Assembly (NCBI GenBank): GCA_949358305.1
Contig: OX442318.1
Span: 14,800,517-14,864,516 of the forward strand
From: Strigamia acuminata
Lineage: Eukaryota > Arthropoda > Chilopoda > Geophilomorpha > Linotaeniidae
Reading direction: 5' to 3'
Length of the DNA: 64,000 nucleotides
The translations under genes were made by a program, and so were the position numbers. Shown here in pieces: positions 22,801 to 34,100 of this stretch (its first letter is position 1; each line of letters opens with the position of its first letter). A model generated the notes under the pieces. It saw only the letters and a program-made list of their open reading frames with translations. It was not told the DNA's origin and did not search any database.

Positions 22801-23643
22801 TAGCTCGGTGTCACTCAACTTAGAAGAGAATCACGACTTAACCTTTTGGTTACTTCTACTCCTCTTTATACATCTAGAAGTAAAGCAAAAAAGTTACCTT
22901 TCCCACACACCGAGCGAAACACACAGTAAATGAAGCATGCAGCATATTAACACAAATTTATGCTCTCCTTTAGAGATAACGACATTAAGTCATTACTGAA
23001 GACGTCGTGTCGAAAAATAAAGGTCGTCTTGCACACGAAACTGATAAGAAATATCATTAGCTCTTAGTATGTTTGCACTTTTCTAGTCTTCAACCAAGAT
23101 TAGTGCAGTGTACACACGCTCACGATTCCCTTATGTTTGCAATATTTTTTCTTTTTACCTTGTTGCTTGAATTTTAATTTCAATTTTTTTTTAATGACGA
23201 AAATTGAGAAAGAAAAGAAAAAATAAATGGTTAATATTATTATTATTGTTTAAATAAAAAGGTAAATTCATTAAAATGTAATGTACTCCTCCGAACATTA
23301 CTTTTGTTATCGTAATTGTGATTACGATGTCTCGATAAGCCTAACAACTTCTCATTTTCACGCAAAACTAATTAAATCTAATTAAATTCTAATTAAGTAT
23401 TCGATAAGTTAAAACGATTAAAAGCAATAACCTCAGTAATAACAACCTTTAATCCTGCCTAAGATTAAAATTTCTTTTTCCTCGGCGATTTTAGAAGATT
23501 TTGGTCTCTAGATAGGGTACATTGCTCCTAGAAGGCAGACGTTAATGCATCTTGGTCCATTACGCGTAGTGCTTCTACTTATCATTTGTCAATACCATCC
23601 GAATTTATCTACAAGTTCGTGCATTTCCAGCGAAATGACTATA
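19845..23643. other. AT-rich non-coding sequence
   Basis: No gene is supported. Contents are a degenerate repeat at 20448-20600, a (GAAGA)n run at about 22471-22510, an 8-bp TACCGGTA palindrome at 22079 and many A/T runs. The longest open frames (20752-21039, 21915-22160) are low in complexity and unlike known proteins. Confidence 0.5.
20448..20605 (+). repeat. Degenerate tandem repeat of about 21-22 bp
   Basis: Successive segments such as GTTGCATTTTCACGCAAAA, GATTCATTTTCAAATAAAA and TACTTCATTTTTTAGAGAA repeat the pattern TNCATTTTCA followed by an A-rich half, about seven times with heavy divergence. A better preserved copy of the same unit lies at 59149-59210. Confidence 0.5.
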
Positions 23644-23847
23644 CTCTGTCTCACCATAAGGTAGTAGGGAGTTCCTATTGGCCGAGCCACTTCACTGGTG
23701 TATGTATACATAAAAGTAGGCCAAAATACCCAAAATGCACTGGATTGCCCATGTTAAACGGAAACTACATTTCCTGGTGGTGGTATACAGGCAACAGTTG
23801 GGAGTAAACAGCCTCGGAACTCCCTACTACCTTATGGTGAGACAGAG
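23644..23847. mobile_element. Small MITE with perfect terminal inverted repeats of about 32 bp
   Basis: The ends CTCTGTCTCACCATAAGGTA and its exact reverse complement continue through GTAGGGAGTTCC without mismatch, and the match extends 5 bp further out into TATAG. TA flanks both ends. The 204-bp element has no coding capacity. Its interior shares CTATTGG-(Y)YGAGCCA-(Y)TCACTGGTGTA with the MITE at 6.2 kb, although their termini differ. The perfect arms suggest fairly recent mobility. Confidence 0.75.
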
Positions 23848-24182
23848 TATAGCACATCATACGTCAACAGTCGACACCAACGCCAATATTATGCACTACG
23901 TTTGCATGCCAGAGGATTTTAGAGTGAAACAGAAATAACGTAACCCGATGTCACTATCCTATGTCCTAGCAAATAACGATAAAATAAGACATCGTATTTT
24001 ATTTGCTTATTTTGTATTTTTCAAAATCCAAATTCTCCCCAAAGATTTCTACGTGCAAAAGAAAAGAAATCAAAAGCGATGTTCGATGCCGTAAAATATG
24101 CTGTCAGACTCGTGGTTGCATCTTGGGAGTCATTATCGCTCAAATTCAGCGTCGTGCCTAGCCGTTGCGACACTAAAGCCCA

Positions 24183-24215
24183 CATCCATCCATCCATCCA
24201 TCCATCCATCTATCC
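24183..24215. repeat. (CATC)n microsatellite
   Basis: About eight copies of a four-base unit, with one CTAT variant near the right end. Confidence 0.9.
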
Positions 24216-24364
24216 AAAAGAGAAGAGCAGCTATTGCATCAAACATAGACTTTAGCCCTCTGTCGAGGCTCACAAGAGAGGGTCAGCAAGATCATTTCTA
24301 TTCAGAGTGTAGCCAGCCGAAGTCTTGTCTTGTTGCTGCAACCCTTACTCTTATTTCTCTCCAA

Positions 24365-24365
<1 letters not shown>

Positions 24366-24399
<34 letters not shown>
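24366..24399. repeat. (GA)n microsatellite
   Basis: Uninterrupted run of about 17 GA dinucleotides. Confidence 0.9.
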
Positions 24400-24401
<2 letters not shown>

Positions 24402-24553
24402 GCTGCTACATGCTGCTACTGTGAAATGCATCAGCTGACTCGCCTTTTTCTCCCAGCAAACACATTTAATTTTCAAGAGAATGACGGAGTGAGTATATAG
24501 AGAAGAGAATTCCATCTCCGACAACAAAGTCTATCATTCTTGGCCTGCAGACT

Positions 24554-24645
24554 AAAAGAAAAAGAAAGGAAGAAAGAAAGAAAGAAAGAAAAAAAGAAAA
24601 AAAGAAAGAAAAGAAGAGAAGAGAAGAGGAGAAAAGAAAAAGGCA
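24554..24645. repeat. (GAAA)n-rich polypurine tract
   Basis: About 90 bp of G/A only, mostly GAAA and GAAGA units. Long asymmetric purine tracts of this kind can form triplex DNA, but nothing here shows that it does. Confidence 0.85.
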
Positions 24646-25310
24646 ACTCCGTGCAACATCCACCAAACGAATGTGTACGGTGCAAATTGGATTGGGAATA
24701 AAGTTGTTCGCCAGCGGGGCGGTGCTTGCTAGTGTTAAAGATTCATGATCGCACCCGCTAGCAAGACCTCTCTGTGGACACTAGGGGCAAGACGAGAGCA
24801 CACATGGAGATGAGATGAAAACAGAACCTCGAGAAAGTATAAAAATTGAAAATAGACAAATTTAAGTAACGTAGAAAGAGCTTGCAGTTAGAATCCTCAC
24901 TGAAAAGAAAAACCCTACAAACAAATAAAAAAGAATTTGAAATTCATTTTATTTGTATCTGTCATACGAATACCGTTACGAATCTACTCTGCTTAAGTTT
25001 CTTCAGGCGCCTCTGCAATTTGAAATTGATTTTCTTGTTAAGTATAAGCTTATATTCACGAGCAAAGCTCACTGAATGATTTTCCAACATTTCTTTTTTT
25101 TTCTTCTGTTCAATGATTCTATTGTCAATTTCTCCTACCATTTTCATTCTGGTTTGCCTCAGTCTTAAGAAGAAGAAAAAATTGACTTTAAAAGCAAGTA
25201 ATTGGACTTTCCTACGGTCAATTACAACAACTCATCTTGTGTAACCCCCTTATTCCCCGACATTGCACGTTAATAAAAGAAAAGAAAGGGAAGGAGTAAA
25301 AGAAAAGAGA

Positions 25311-25311
<1 letters not shown>

Positions 25312-25349
<38 letters not shown>

Positions 25350-25371
25350 AAAGGAGAGAGAGAGAGAGAGA
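25312..25371. repeat. Poly-A run followed by (GA)n
   Basis: About 33 A residues, then AGGA and ten GA units. A poly-A run this long could mark the tail of a retroposon, but no upstream retroposon body is recognisable. Confidence 0.85.
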
Positions 25372-28300
25372 ATAGTGGTTTAGTTTCCTTTTAACGCAAG
25401 ACAGATTGACTCATCACTTCTCGATTAAGAACATTTCTTTCCCTTCTTTCTATCTCTTTAACGTATCGCCTCTTAACAAATCCTTGAAGGACTTTCCAAC
25501 CTCATTTATCCTCTTTTATTTGCCATTCTTCCAGCAATCCCCAAACTAAAAAGAGAGAAAATAAAAAGAAACTTCGAAAAGAAATTTACTATTAGTAAAA
25601 AATAAAAAATAAAATAAAAAAATTCTTCCAAAGTACTTCCCCTAGATAGATTTAAAAAAAAAACAAAGTTCATCTAAACGATTCCGTCGAAAAATGTGAT
25701 CAACATGTCGTACGTCACTTCCGTTTCAAATCAACCGTAGACAGGGTCGAGAAAATCAATTGAGCCACCAAACTGTCTCCTCCCCCCGCCTTCCTCTTGC
25801 TCAAGTGCATTGGGGCGTGGACAGTGGGTCTGATGGGCGATAGGCCAACCACTGACCCTTCAAAGCCCAGTCCAACCCGCAATAAACTTCCACCCAAATC
25901 GCACTCATTGAAACTTTTAATTTATTTTTATTTCTAAGTTGAGTTACGCCAACGAGAATGAAATGACGAAATCAAGAAATGAAGAAACCGAAGCAGTTGA
26001 GTTTATTTGCAGCCAATGTACAGCCGCGAAATGGTCGATTTAGGGTTCAGATAAACTTGTACAAAGTCGCATCTCGAATCAAAATCCGAATCATTGAAAC
26101 CGCTGTGCGGGCTCGTGCAGCGATTCAATGTTTTGCCTACAGCTTAAGCACACTTTTCATTTGTATATTTCTTGATATCAATTTTACAGTCTAACTAATT
26201 CAAACAATAAGCTCAAAACCCATTAAGTATAGATCAGGCTAAGTTACAAGACAAAGCACTTTATTCTATTGGATGCTTTCCAGGTCCAGGTACACACTTT
26301 TGAATCACCAAATGGTGTGTGTGAATGGGTGGAGACAGAAAATCAGGCTTGATTATAAATTTATAACATCATATGCGCTCTCACTCTCGCTTTTAACTTA
26401 TAGTCACAAAATTACACTACAAGTAGATTTGTCCAAAGCTTTTCCTCCATGCATTGCGAAAGACACAATTTTAACATTTTTCTTAACATTTTTCCTCGGT
26501 CCTCGCCCATTTATTTTTTGCTATTTACTCCAACACGTACTGTGTCCTTCCTGTTTGCCCATCATCTCAACCCAAAGTACTTTTTTTTTCTTCTTCTTCT
26601 TCTTCTTCATTTTTCATTTATCCTCAAACATGAATGATGGATGTGTGGTGTATGCACGTTCTTGATACAACACAATGAAAACCAAAGTTTGGCAAGTTTA
26701 TTTTACCCATGTAATGTCATACCATGCGTCTAAAAAAAGTGAGTTTTTTTTTTTTTGCTTGCCTATCCTAGTGTCATATTTTCATGTTTTATGTAAAATA
26801 TTCTTCGATTTCAACACAATTGAGTCTCCCATATAACTCAGGTACGATACGGTAGTGTTCTAGTGTATTTATTGAACATATTGATTTCAATTTTACGATT
26901 TCATGGCATCATAATAACGAGCCTTAAAAAATAAAAGAAAATAAGTTAGTCTAATTGCACTCGGTACTATTTCCTTGAAGTGATGAGCTTGCAACTACAG
27001 TATACTCTATAGGGTTGTAGTGGTAGCAACATTGCAGCCCTCGACTGATTGTCAGCAAAGTCAGTCATTGGCAATAGCTCGAGCACGGAAGAAGCAGCTT
27101 TAAAGAGTGCATTCACCCTTCATCCAAGAGAGACTGTGCCATTCACATATATTTTTTTCTTCTTCGTTTTTTCTTGTCCCATACTTTCGTTCGCTTTTAT
27201 TTTCGCTTTTTCGCTGTTTCCCTTCGTTTCTATTCCAGCACTTCTCTGCTCCTGCTAGCAGCCTCTTTCTCTTTGCCCCCAGTTTGGATTTCCAAAACGG
27301 TTAATCCCGTTGCCGCAAGTCGAGCAGCTGCACAGGAAACGTGATGCTTTTGCAAAGAAAGAAATTCTTCATGCTTATCTCAGGCAATGCAATGACATTT
27401 TTTTATGTAATTTTCTAATTTATATCTTTTTTTTAGGAACTTGGTCGACTTCTATTTGCTTCGAAATAAACAGCCTCCTTCACTGGGCAAATTATACTTG
27501 TATCTACACAGCCATTAATCTCACAAGTCAGCTTATTTATACAGTAGCTGCTGCATTTTGAAATAAGCAGTTAAACTTTAAACTTTAAACCCAAATTTTT
27601 AGATACAGCATTTATTTGAGTCGGTTAAAATTGTTTAAAATAACTGTTGTTTAAATAAAAGAATGCCTAAAGCCAAAGCATGCGTGCATTAAGGCCGCTT
27701 TAAATCAGATAAACAAGTCTTATTGACATTTCAAATTCTGCTACTTTGTCTTGTCAAATTAAACAATGGTTATGCTGTGTACCTCGGGTTAAACAAAGTA
27801 TACACATTTCTGACTGTTTATTTTCAACTTAACTTTGTAATTCTAATAACTTTTTGTCATTTGCATAATTTATTACAGCCTGTTTGGGTTGAGCTTTAAT
27901 AATTCACCGTTGATTTAATAAGCGAAATTAATGGCACGGACGCGATAAATTAATTGCAAATTTGTTCCGAATCCAGCGACATAATGTCGATCTAATATCT
28001 GCGATATGCATCGACCCGTGAGTGATTAGTTAGTTTTAATATTCACTAAATTTAATGAAACCCAAATAAGGTATACAATAAATGAACAGTTCAATACATT
28101 ACATCGCATTACGTTTACCATTTGGAACCCTGAGGAAATTAAAAGATGCATCTTGAAGATTTAATGGCACAAAAGGACGGAAGAAACAATTGCATTTATT
28201 TGAATCATAATCATCCGTTGCCCGTTGGCTTTCTCATCACAATTTCATATTTTTTTTATGACTTTTCTGCGTCCAAATAAACACAAACTTTATTTTTCTT

Positions 28301-30002
28301 CTTGGCTTTCTGATATTATTAAGTTCTTAAGTTATCAAATGATAACTTTTTTATAGTATATCGTAGTATAGCGGAGCGTAGTATAGTTTAGTTAGAAACA
28401 CAAATTTCTCCATCGAGAATAAACGGTTAATTTACTGTCAAAGTCAATTCTTTCCTGTGGGAAATTCGCAAAATTTCATTAATGAGAATCTCACAACTTG
28501 TAACGCAACATTTATTAATTAAAAAAAAATCAAATGCCAAATTACCAAACAGCAAATGTTTGATCTTGTCACTAATAATTTAAAAAATGTGCATGTTATT
28601 TTTTTTCTCATACTAACTTAAATGAGTAAAGTTGAAAACAAGCATACCGTAATAAATCGAGAAAAATGTACTGTACTTTACTTGAAGCCAGTTGACATTA
28701 CATTATGTGCAATGCGAATAAGAAATGAGAAAAAATTGCGAAGTGTAAAAAATAGAGTGAAAATATTTTCTCGTCTTATTCACAAGTGATGGAAAGATGT
28801 GTGGCACCGGTCTCCTCCTCTCCATCAAGCACTAAAAGATCTACGTATCTCTCCAATCGGAAGCGAGTCGAGCTGTAATTGCATTCTCTTGTATGTGCAT
28901 GGGACACATCGACACTCATCGCCTGGCTGAATCCAATGCATTGCTGAACTGACTTTTATCCCACCACTACATGCACAAAAAGGAAGAAGAAAGAGAAGGA
29001 TAAAAACTTTCCATCATTTGCACTCTGGTGCATCTGCCGTCACAATTCAACTTCAAATTGTAATGGATTTTACATAGAAACCTTCGATGTGAAATAACTC
29101 CCGTTATGTCAAACCCCGATTCCGACTATTCAACTGCGCATGCATTTGAAACAATTGTACATTTTGCTAAAACAGCAAGCAAAAAGGTTGTTGCTATGTT
29201 CACTTGTCCCTCTTGCATTTTATACAGCTATCGTATTGTAGTCAGAATTTGTGACGCTTTCCCATCCAACCCACTAAATGCGCCATCCGGCCCGGTCATC
29301 AGTTTTTCTGGTTCAGTGATTTGAAATTTTATAAGTCGCACTTAGCTATTGGCTTATTAACTTCAAAAACAGGTCTGAGCCCAATCCCCAATCAACAGTT
29401 TTGCACACTTATTGATTTGGGAAGCTAGCATAAGGCCTAAGGACCCCCAAGTTAAAAGTTAAGAAATTTCGTCCCCATTGAGAGTACAATCCAGTCAAAT
29501 CATTACCATATTTCTGCTTGATTCAACAGGTTTATTATTGACAAATTATTCTACCGTATTTATCTTTCTACAATGAGAATTTTGCTGCAAACAAAAGAGG
29601 GAGAATGGGCTCGACAAAAAGACAGCAATAGTAATTGGGGATATTACGATGTTGGAGCTGCGAGAAATCTGCTGCTAATGCCTCCAAAAAGGAGGGCGCA
29701 TTTTCGAATAAAATCTGAGTAACGATACTGGACAAAGACAGGGGTCAGAGAATTATGTGATTAGAAAAATGTTTTGGCATTCCGATTTCCGGCATGTGAC
29801 CACAGAGACTTGACATGAGTTCTCTAAAAAACAAGTAATGTCGGATGACGTTCGAGTTAACTCGGAAGACCTGCGTGGTCGACACAAGGCCAAAATGGCA
29901 GCTGCCCTTCCTTCAAATGGACTAAGAGTTTTGGAAAAGTCAAAATGAGTGAAATTCAGCTAAGATACTACAATATTAAACTGTGCCGACGTGCCAGATG
30001 GA

Positions 30003-30009
<7 letters not shown>

Positions 30010-30040
<31 letters not shown>
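30010..30040. repeat. (GA)n microsatellite
   Basis: Run of about 15 GA dinucleotides starting after GGGAGAGTG. Confidence 0.9.
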
Positions 30041-30044
<4 letters not shown>

Positions 30045-31088
30045 GGTCGTGACAGATCAGATAAATGAATCCCTTTCGTTAATCGATAAATTAATTAATG
30101 GCGTGGGGCCGAGTTTATTGAAATTGCGGAACGATGCCAATATGAATATGAAACCGTTTAGCGTTTAAGCCGATTTAGAGGCGAAAAAAAAACCCCAGAA
30201 ACAGAATAGAGGTGTGGCATAAGGGTCAATACGCCCGTTTGTTTGCACCAATTCTTCAAGCATCATCATTCCAGGATGCCCCCACCAATTTTACAGCATC
30301 ATTTCCAAGTCCCTCGTGTTCGTAGTTGGCCAAGTCCAGTGAGCCGCCAAATGGTCAACTGAAGAGACTGTTCGGAATGAAAAGATAAAGAATGACATGT
30401 GGACTGGTGGTAGACTTGACAACACCTACAGATCTGGTAGACTAGCCATTATTGTCACACTTTTGAGTAATTTCAATGCTGCTGCCACTAAATTGCTTCC
30501 AAATTTTAATTTTAAACTTCAAATTGGATTACGCTCGAATTTCATCAGAATTCGTTAGAAAAAGAAATTCTACATTGTGAATGCAAAACTGAGCTCTATA
30601 GTTATAATCAGGTAACTCGAAACCCCCACTGTAGTAGGAACTGATCACTATGGTGAATGGTCTCTGGTCTGGTCCTAGAAGCAAAGCATCTTTCCTTTGT
30701 CCTTTCAAAGTTATTCGAGGTCTAAGCAAATCTGATTCGAACGAAGCACTTTCAACTTGATCATTTTGCAGCCATTGAGGCACTTCCAAGATTTAGACAG
30801 TTAGACAATGCTCTCAAAACTACACTCTATCTACAAGTATCTTATAACACTTTTCTAAACAGAATAAAAATTTAAAGAATGAAAAAATACCGGTAATATC
30901 TATTTCCTGCTGTTTCCACACTTCGCAACAACTAGATTGTTGAAACAGTAAACTTAAATTTCTCAACTTAACTAAAATTCAGATGGCAATGAATTGAAAC
31001 GGTGTTAAAATATTTGAATAACTGAATTCTTTATTGTCAAAAAAAGGCTTAAGCTAATTGGAGAATTAAACATACGAGTAGACTAGGT

Positions 31089-31150
31089 CAAATACAAAGT
31101 GGGTCACTCGGAAGTGACCCGAGTGGTCAAACATGATACCACTTCAAATT
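31089..31150 (+). repeat. Dispersed hairpin repeat, copy A
   Basis: Contains AGTGGGTCACTCGGAAGTGACCC followed by GAGTGGTCAAACATG, seen here as stem GGGTCACT and AGTGACCC around a CGGA loop. Two further copies occur at 59062-59129 (same strand) and 61961-62028 (opposite strand). The family shares about 60 bp ending near CAAACATGGCGCCACC. Confidence 0.6.
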
Positions 31151-34100
31151 CATATCTATCCCGAACCCGTTTTTCATGTTAGTTTCAACCTACCGGTAGG
31201 CAATAAAAGAGAAGGTAATCAACACAAAAGCTCCCCAGGGACGAAGGTGACAACTCAATATATAGTACTTCTAAACAAATTTGGTTTGAACTGCTGACTA
31301 ATCTTATGTTGCGTGTTAGCTTGGCCGAGTGCTGCCGACGTCCTCTGTACTCAGAAAAAGAATGGCAACAATGAATCAATCTGAACAAATCGATTGACTA
31401 AGATTTAGTGATCGTGGATCCGATTCAATTTATATTCCGACAGAACAATCGGAAAGTAGATCTAAAAACAAACAGAATGGAGGAAATAGCACCCAGCAGG
31501 CTCCAGCTAAACGCAAATGAAATTTTAATTATAGAACAATACAAATACTCGTAGGTAAATGTTGTTACATAACGCGGCTTCCGATAAAATTACAGAACAA
31601 AGTAGTTTCATCCTCACAGCTTATATTTTAATTACTGATTGTTCAATGTTATTTGACTGCAAATCAAATAATAATGCAATAGATCAAACTATTACAACTG
31701 CGAACTGCATTCATTTTCTGCAATAAATATCAATGTCTACAGTAAACATATGTCTACTACCGGTAGTACGGTGACTGGGAGTACAACTCTGTAAACTATG
31801 ATACTTTATTCATTCAATCACAGAAATGATGAAATTCTCGAGATAAATCTTGCCAAACTGTACATTTTGTTTCCCGAGCAAACTATAGAACGTAGAACCT
31901 ATTCCCTTTTCCCTTTTGCCATTAATAAATTACACACTTCGTAACTCATCCAGTATTGGGCGATTGGCCAGTGCGACTTACAGATAACAAATTGGCCTCA
32001 TCAATCACCGACAACAGCATCACACATACAATAAATACCCCTTCCTTTTCAACAAATCATGTTACACATTGAATGTCCCTTATCGGAAAAAAATGAGGAA
32101 ATAAAATAAATCATAGATTGATTGCTACAACTGCTAACTCTTAAATTCACTCTCCACAAAACATGTCTTTTACGGAATTAAAATTTAACTTGGCGTGTAT
32201 GAGAAATTTACTTTACCATATTGCCCACTTAAGAGAAAAATTATAAATCCAGATCCAGCAAATTTGGCAATGCCAGCCTCTTTTTCAATACTTGGGCTGT
32301 CACAGTGACCGTTATCTGACAGTTATCTGATAAGTAACCTAGTTGTAACTAACCTTTCAATTTTTATATTTAAAAAATGCTTCTTCTGTTCTGGCCACAT
32401 TTTTCAATTACCGTTTGCCTATTTTTTCCCAAACCAATTTGAACCGAAACGTCGTGAGCTCAATCATTTTTTACACCAAACTTCAGATTAAATTAATTTC
32501 TTTTGGATCAAACATTGAAAGGAAAAAAAATATTTCAATTTTTAGGTAGTCAAATTTATAATGCTTTCTTGAAAAAAATTACTTGCAGAAAATTTCAATA
32601 CCAAACTTTATATTAAAATAAAAGTCATCTTATAAGACCGAAAAGAGAAATTTCAAATATGTTTCTGGTAAATCCTTTACGTCTTCTGGCCGAAGTTACC
32701 TGGTTGTGGATCTTCCAACGGCCTTGTTTTCCTCCTGGTGGAGATCCTTGAACCCGTAATTGCTTCATTCACTGTGCTGAAATCTTCCTTTTCCTTTTGC
32801 TTGCTTCTTTTAGGTTTCTCTTGCTGGTTGGCCTCCACGGCGACATTGCACCATATATGGTCACTGATCCCATCGGATCAGATGGTTGGCGTTCATGTGA
32901 CTTTTTTCTTTACAATGTGTTTGCAATATATAAGATGGGGCTCGTTTATGCTCATTCTTGCTCCATCATTCTTAGTTTTGAGGGACCTCTTATTCGAGAG
33001 CGGTCTGAATTTCTCCAATGTACATTTTGTTGCAGTCTCCACAATCTTCCATTCATCCTCTTTCCTAGGTTGAAAATTTAATTTCAAACTGTGCTTGAGG
33101 CTGGGCGCGGCTGTGTCCAACCATCTTACACTTGTGGCTGGAAAATGGAACAGAACTAACTCTTTTGCCACTCTGAGTTGGGAATGAAGGCTACTCTTAT
33201 CAACAACTTGACCTCATTCTGGATTTTGACGATCATCCGTTTCTCTTCTTGATCCAACGCTTCAGAAGATGTAATAAATTCATCAAATACTTCCTCCACT
33301 CTTGAAGCCAATATGAAAATTTCACTTCTTTTCAGTTACTGTAGTTAAATGTAATTCGTAAAAATCCCTTTTATGGAATTAATTATTTAATAAAAAGCAA
33401 AAAAGAAGAACATTTCTAAAGTATCATACGGTGTGTAGCCTAATCAATTAAACATAACATAAGCAACTGCAATTGGCTTGGTTCTTTTCATTGCCCACCG
33501 ACCGACCGTGTGCAAGTACTTGTACTGTATGTTCAGGACTAATGTATGGTGTGTGGTTTCATAAATTTATTATTGTATTCACTACACAAAGCACTAGAAG
33601 AATGAAACTTTCAAGGGTTTCGTGGCACCTAGTAACATTTTGCTCCTACTTGAGGGAATTGATTAATCTTTTTTCTTCTCCTGCGCCAGCTTCAAACCAA
33701 CACCTGTACTCTACTTGTGAAAATGGAAATTCTCTCCGTACGTCGTTCCACAGTCATAAGCTACGAGACACTGGAACCACAAATGCATAGAGGGGAACAA
33801 TAAAACCCTTAGCTTTTTTTTTCATTTTTCCAAAGAAAAACGGCCATATTTTATACGCTAAAACCTTCATAAAAACTCTAAAAAACTTGACTTAGATTGA
33901 ATGTATATTGCAAACTTATGCCGTACAACTCTGGCTCCCACTTTGTTTCCATTTATTTTTACTTCATCTTCTATACTCATACATTTTAATACATACCGGT
34001 CGGTACCTTACTGAAACCGAAAAGCGAGAGAAAATGCTGAATAAACTCAATTGAAAAATACATTTCAATAAGTTCGTATCGTATCGCAATGTATTTTCCT

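Larger units (their letters stand above)
23850..31084. other. AT-rich non-coding sequence rich in microsatellites
   Basis: No gene is supported. Simple repeats occupy 24183-24215, 24366-24399, 24554-24645, 25312-25371, 26581-26610 and 30010-30040. The minus-strand frame at 30529-30789 (86 codons) is the least repetitive open frame here but carries no motif I recognise and has no convincing splice sites. Confidence 0.5.

Noticed and set aside
24098-24424. Plus-strand frame with SIHP and RERE repeats
   Set aside because: It crosses two microsatellites, (CATC)n and (GA)n, which supply the repeated residues.
30529-30789. 86-codon minus-strand frame
   Set aside because: It is of normal complexity but lacks a family motif, has a non-consensus context and no flanking splice sites, and is short enough for chance.
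32797-33171. Overlapping plus and minus frames near 33 kb
   Set aside because: Neither translation shows a motif, and they mirror each other. The minus frame breaks soon after with many stops. At best it is an eroded repeat.
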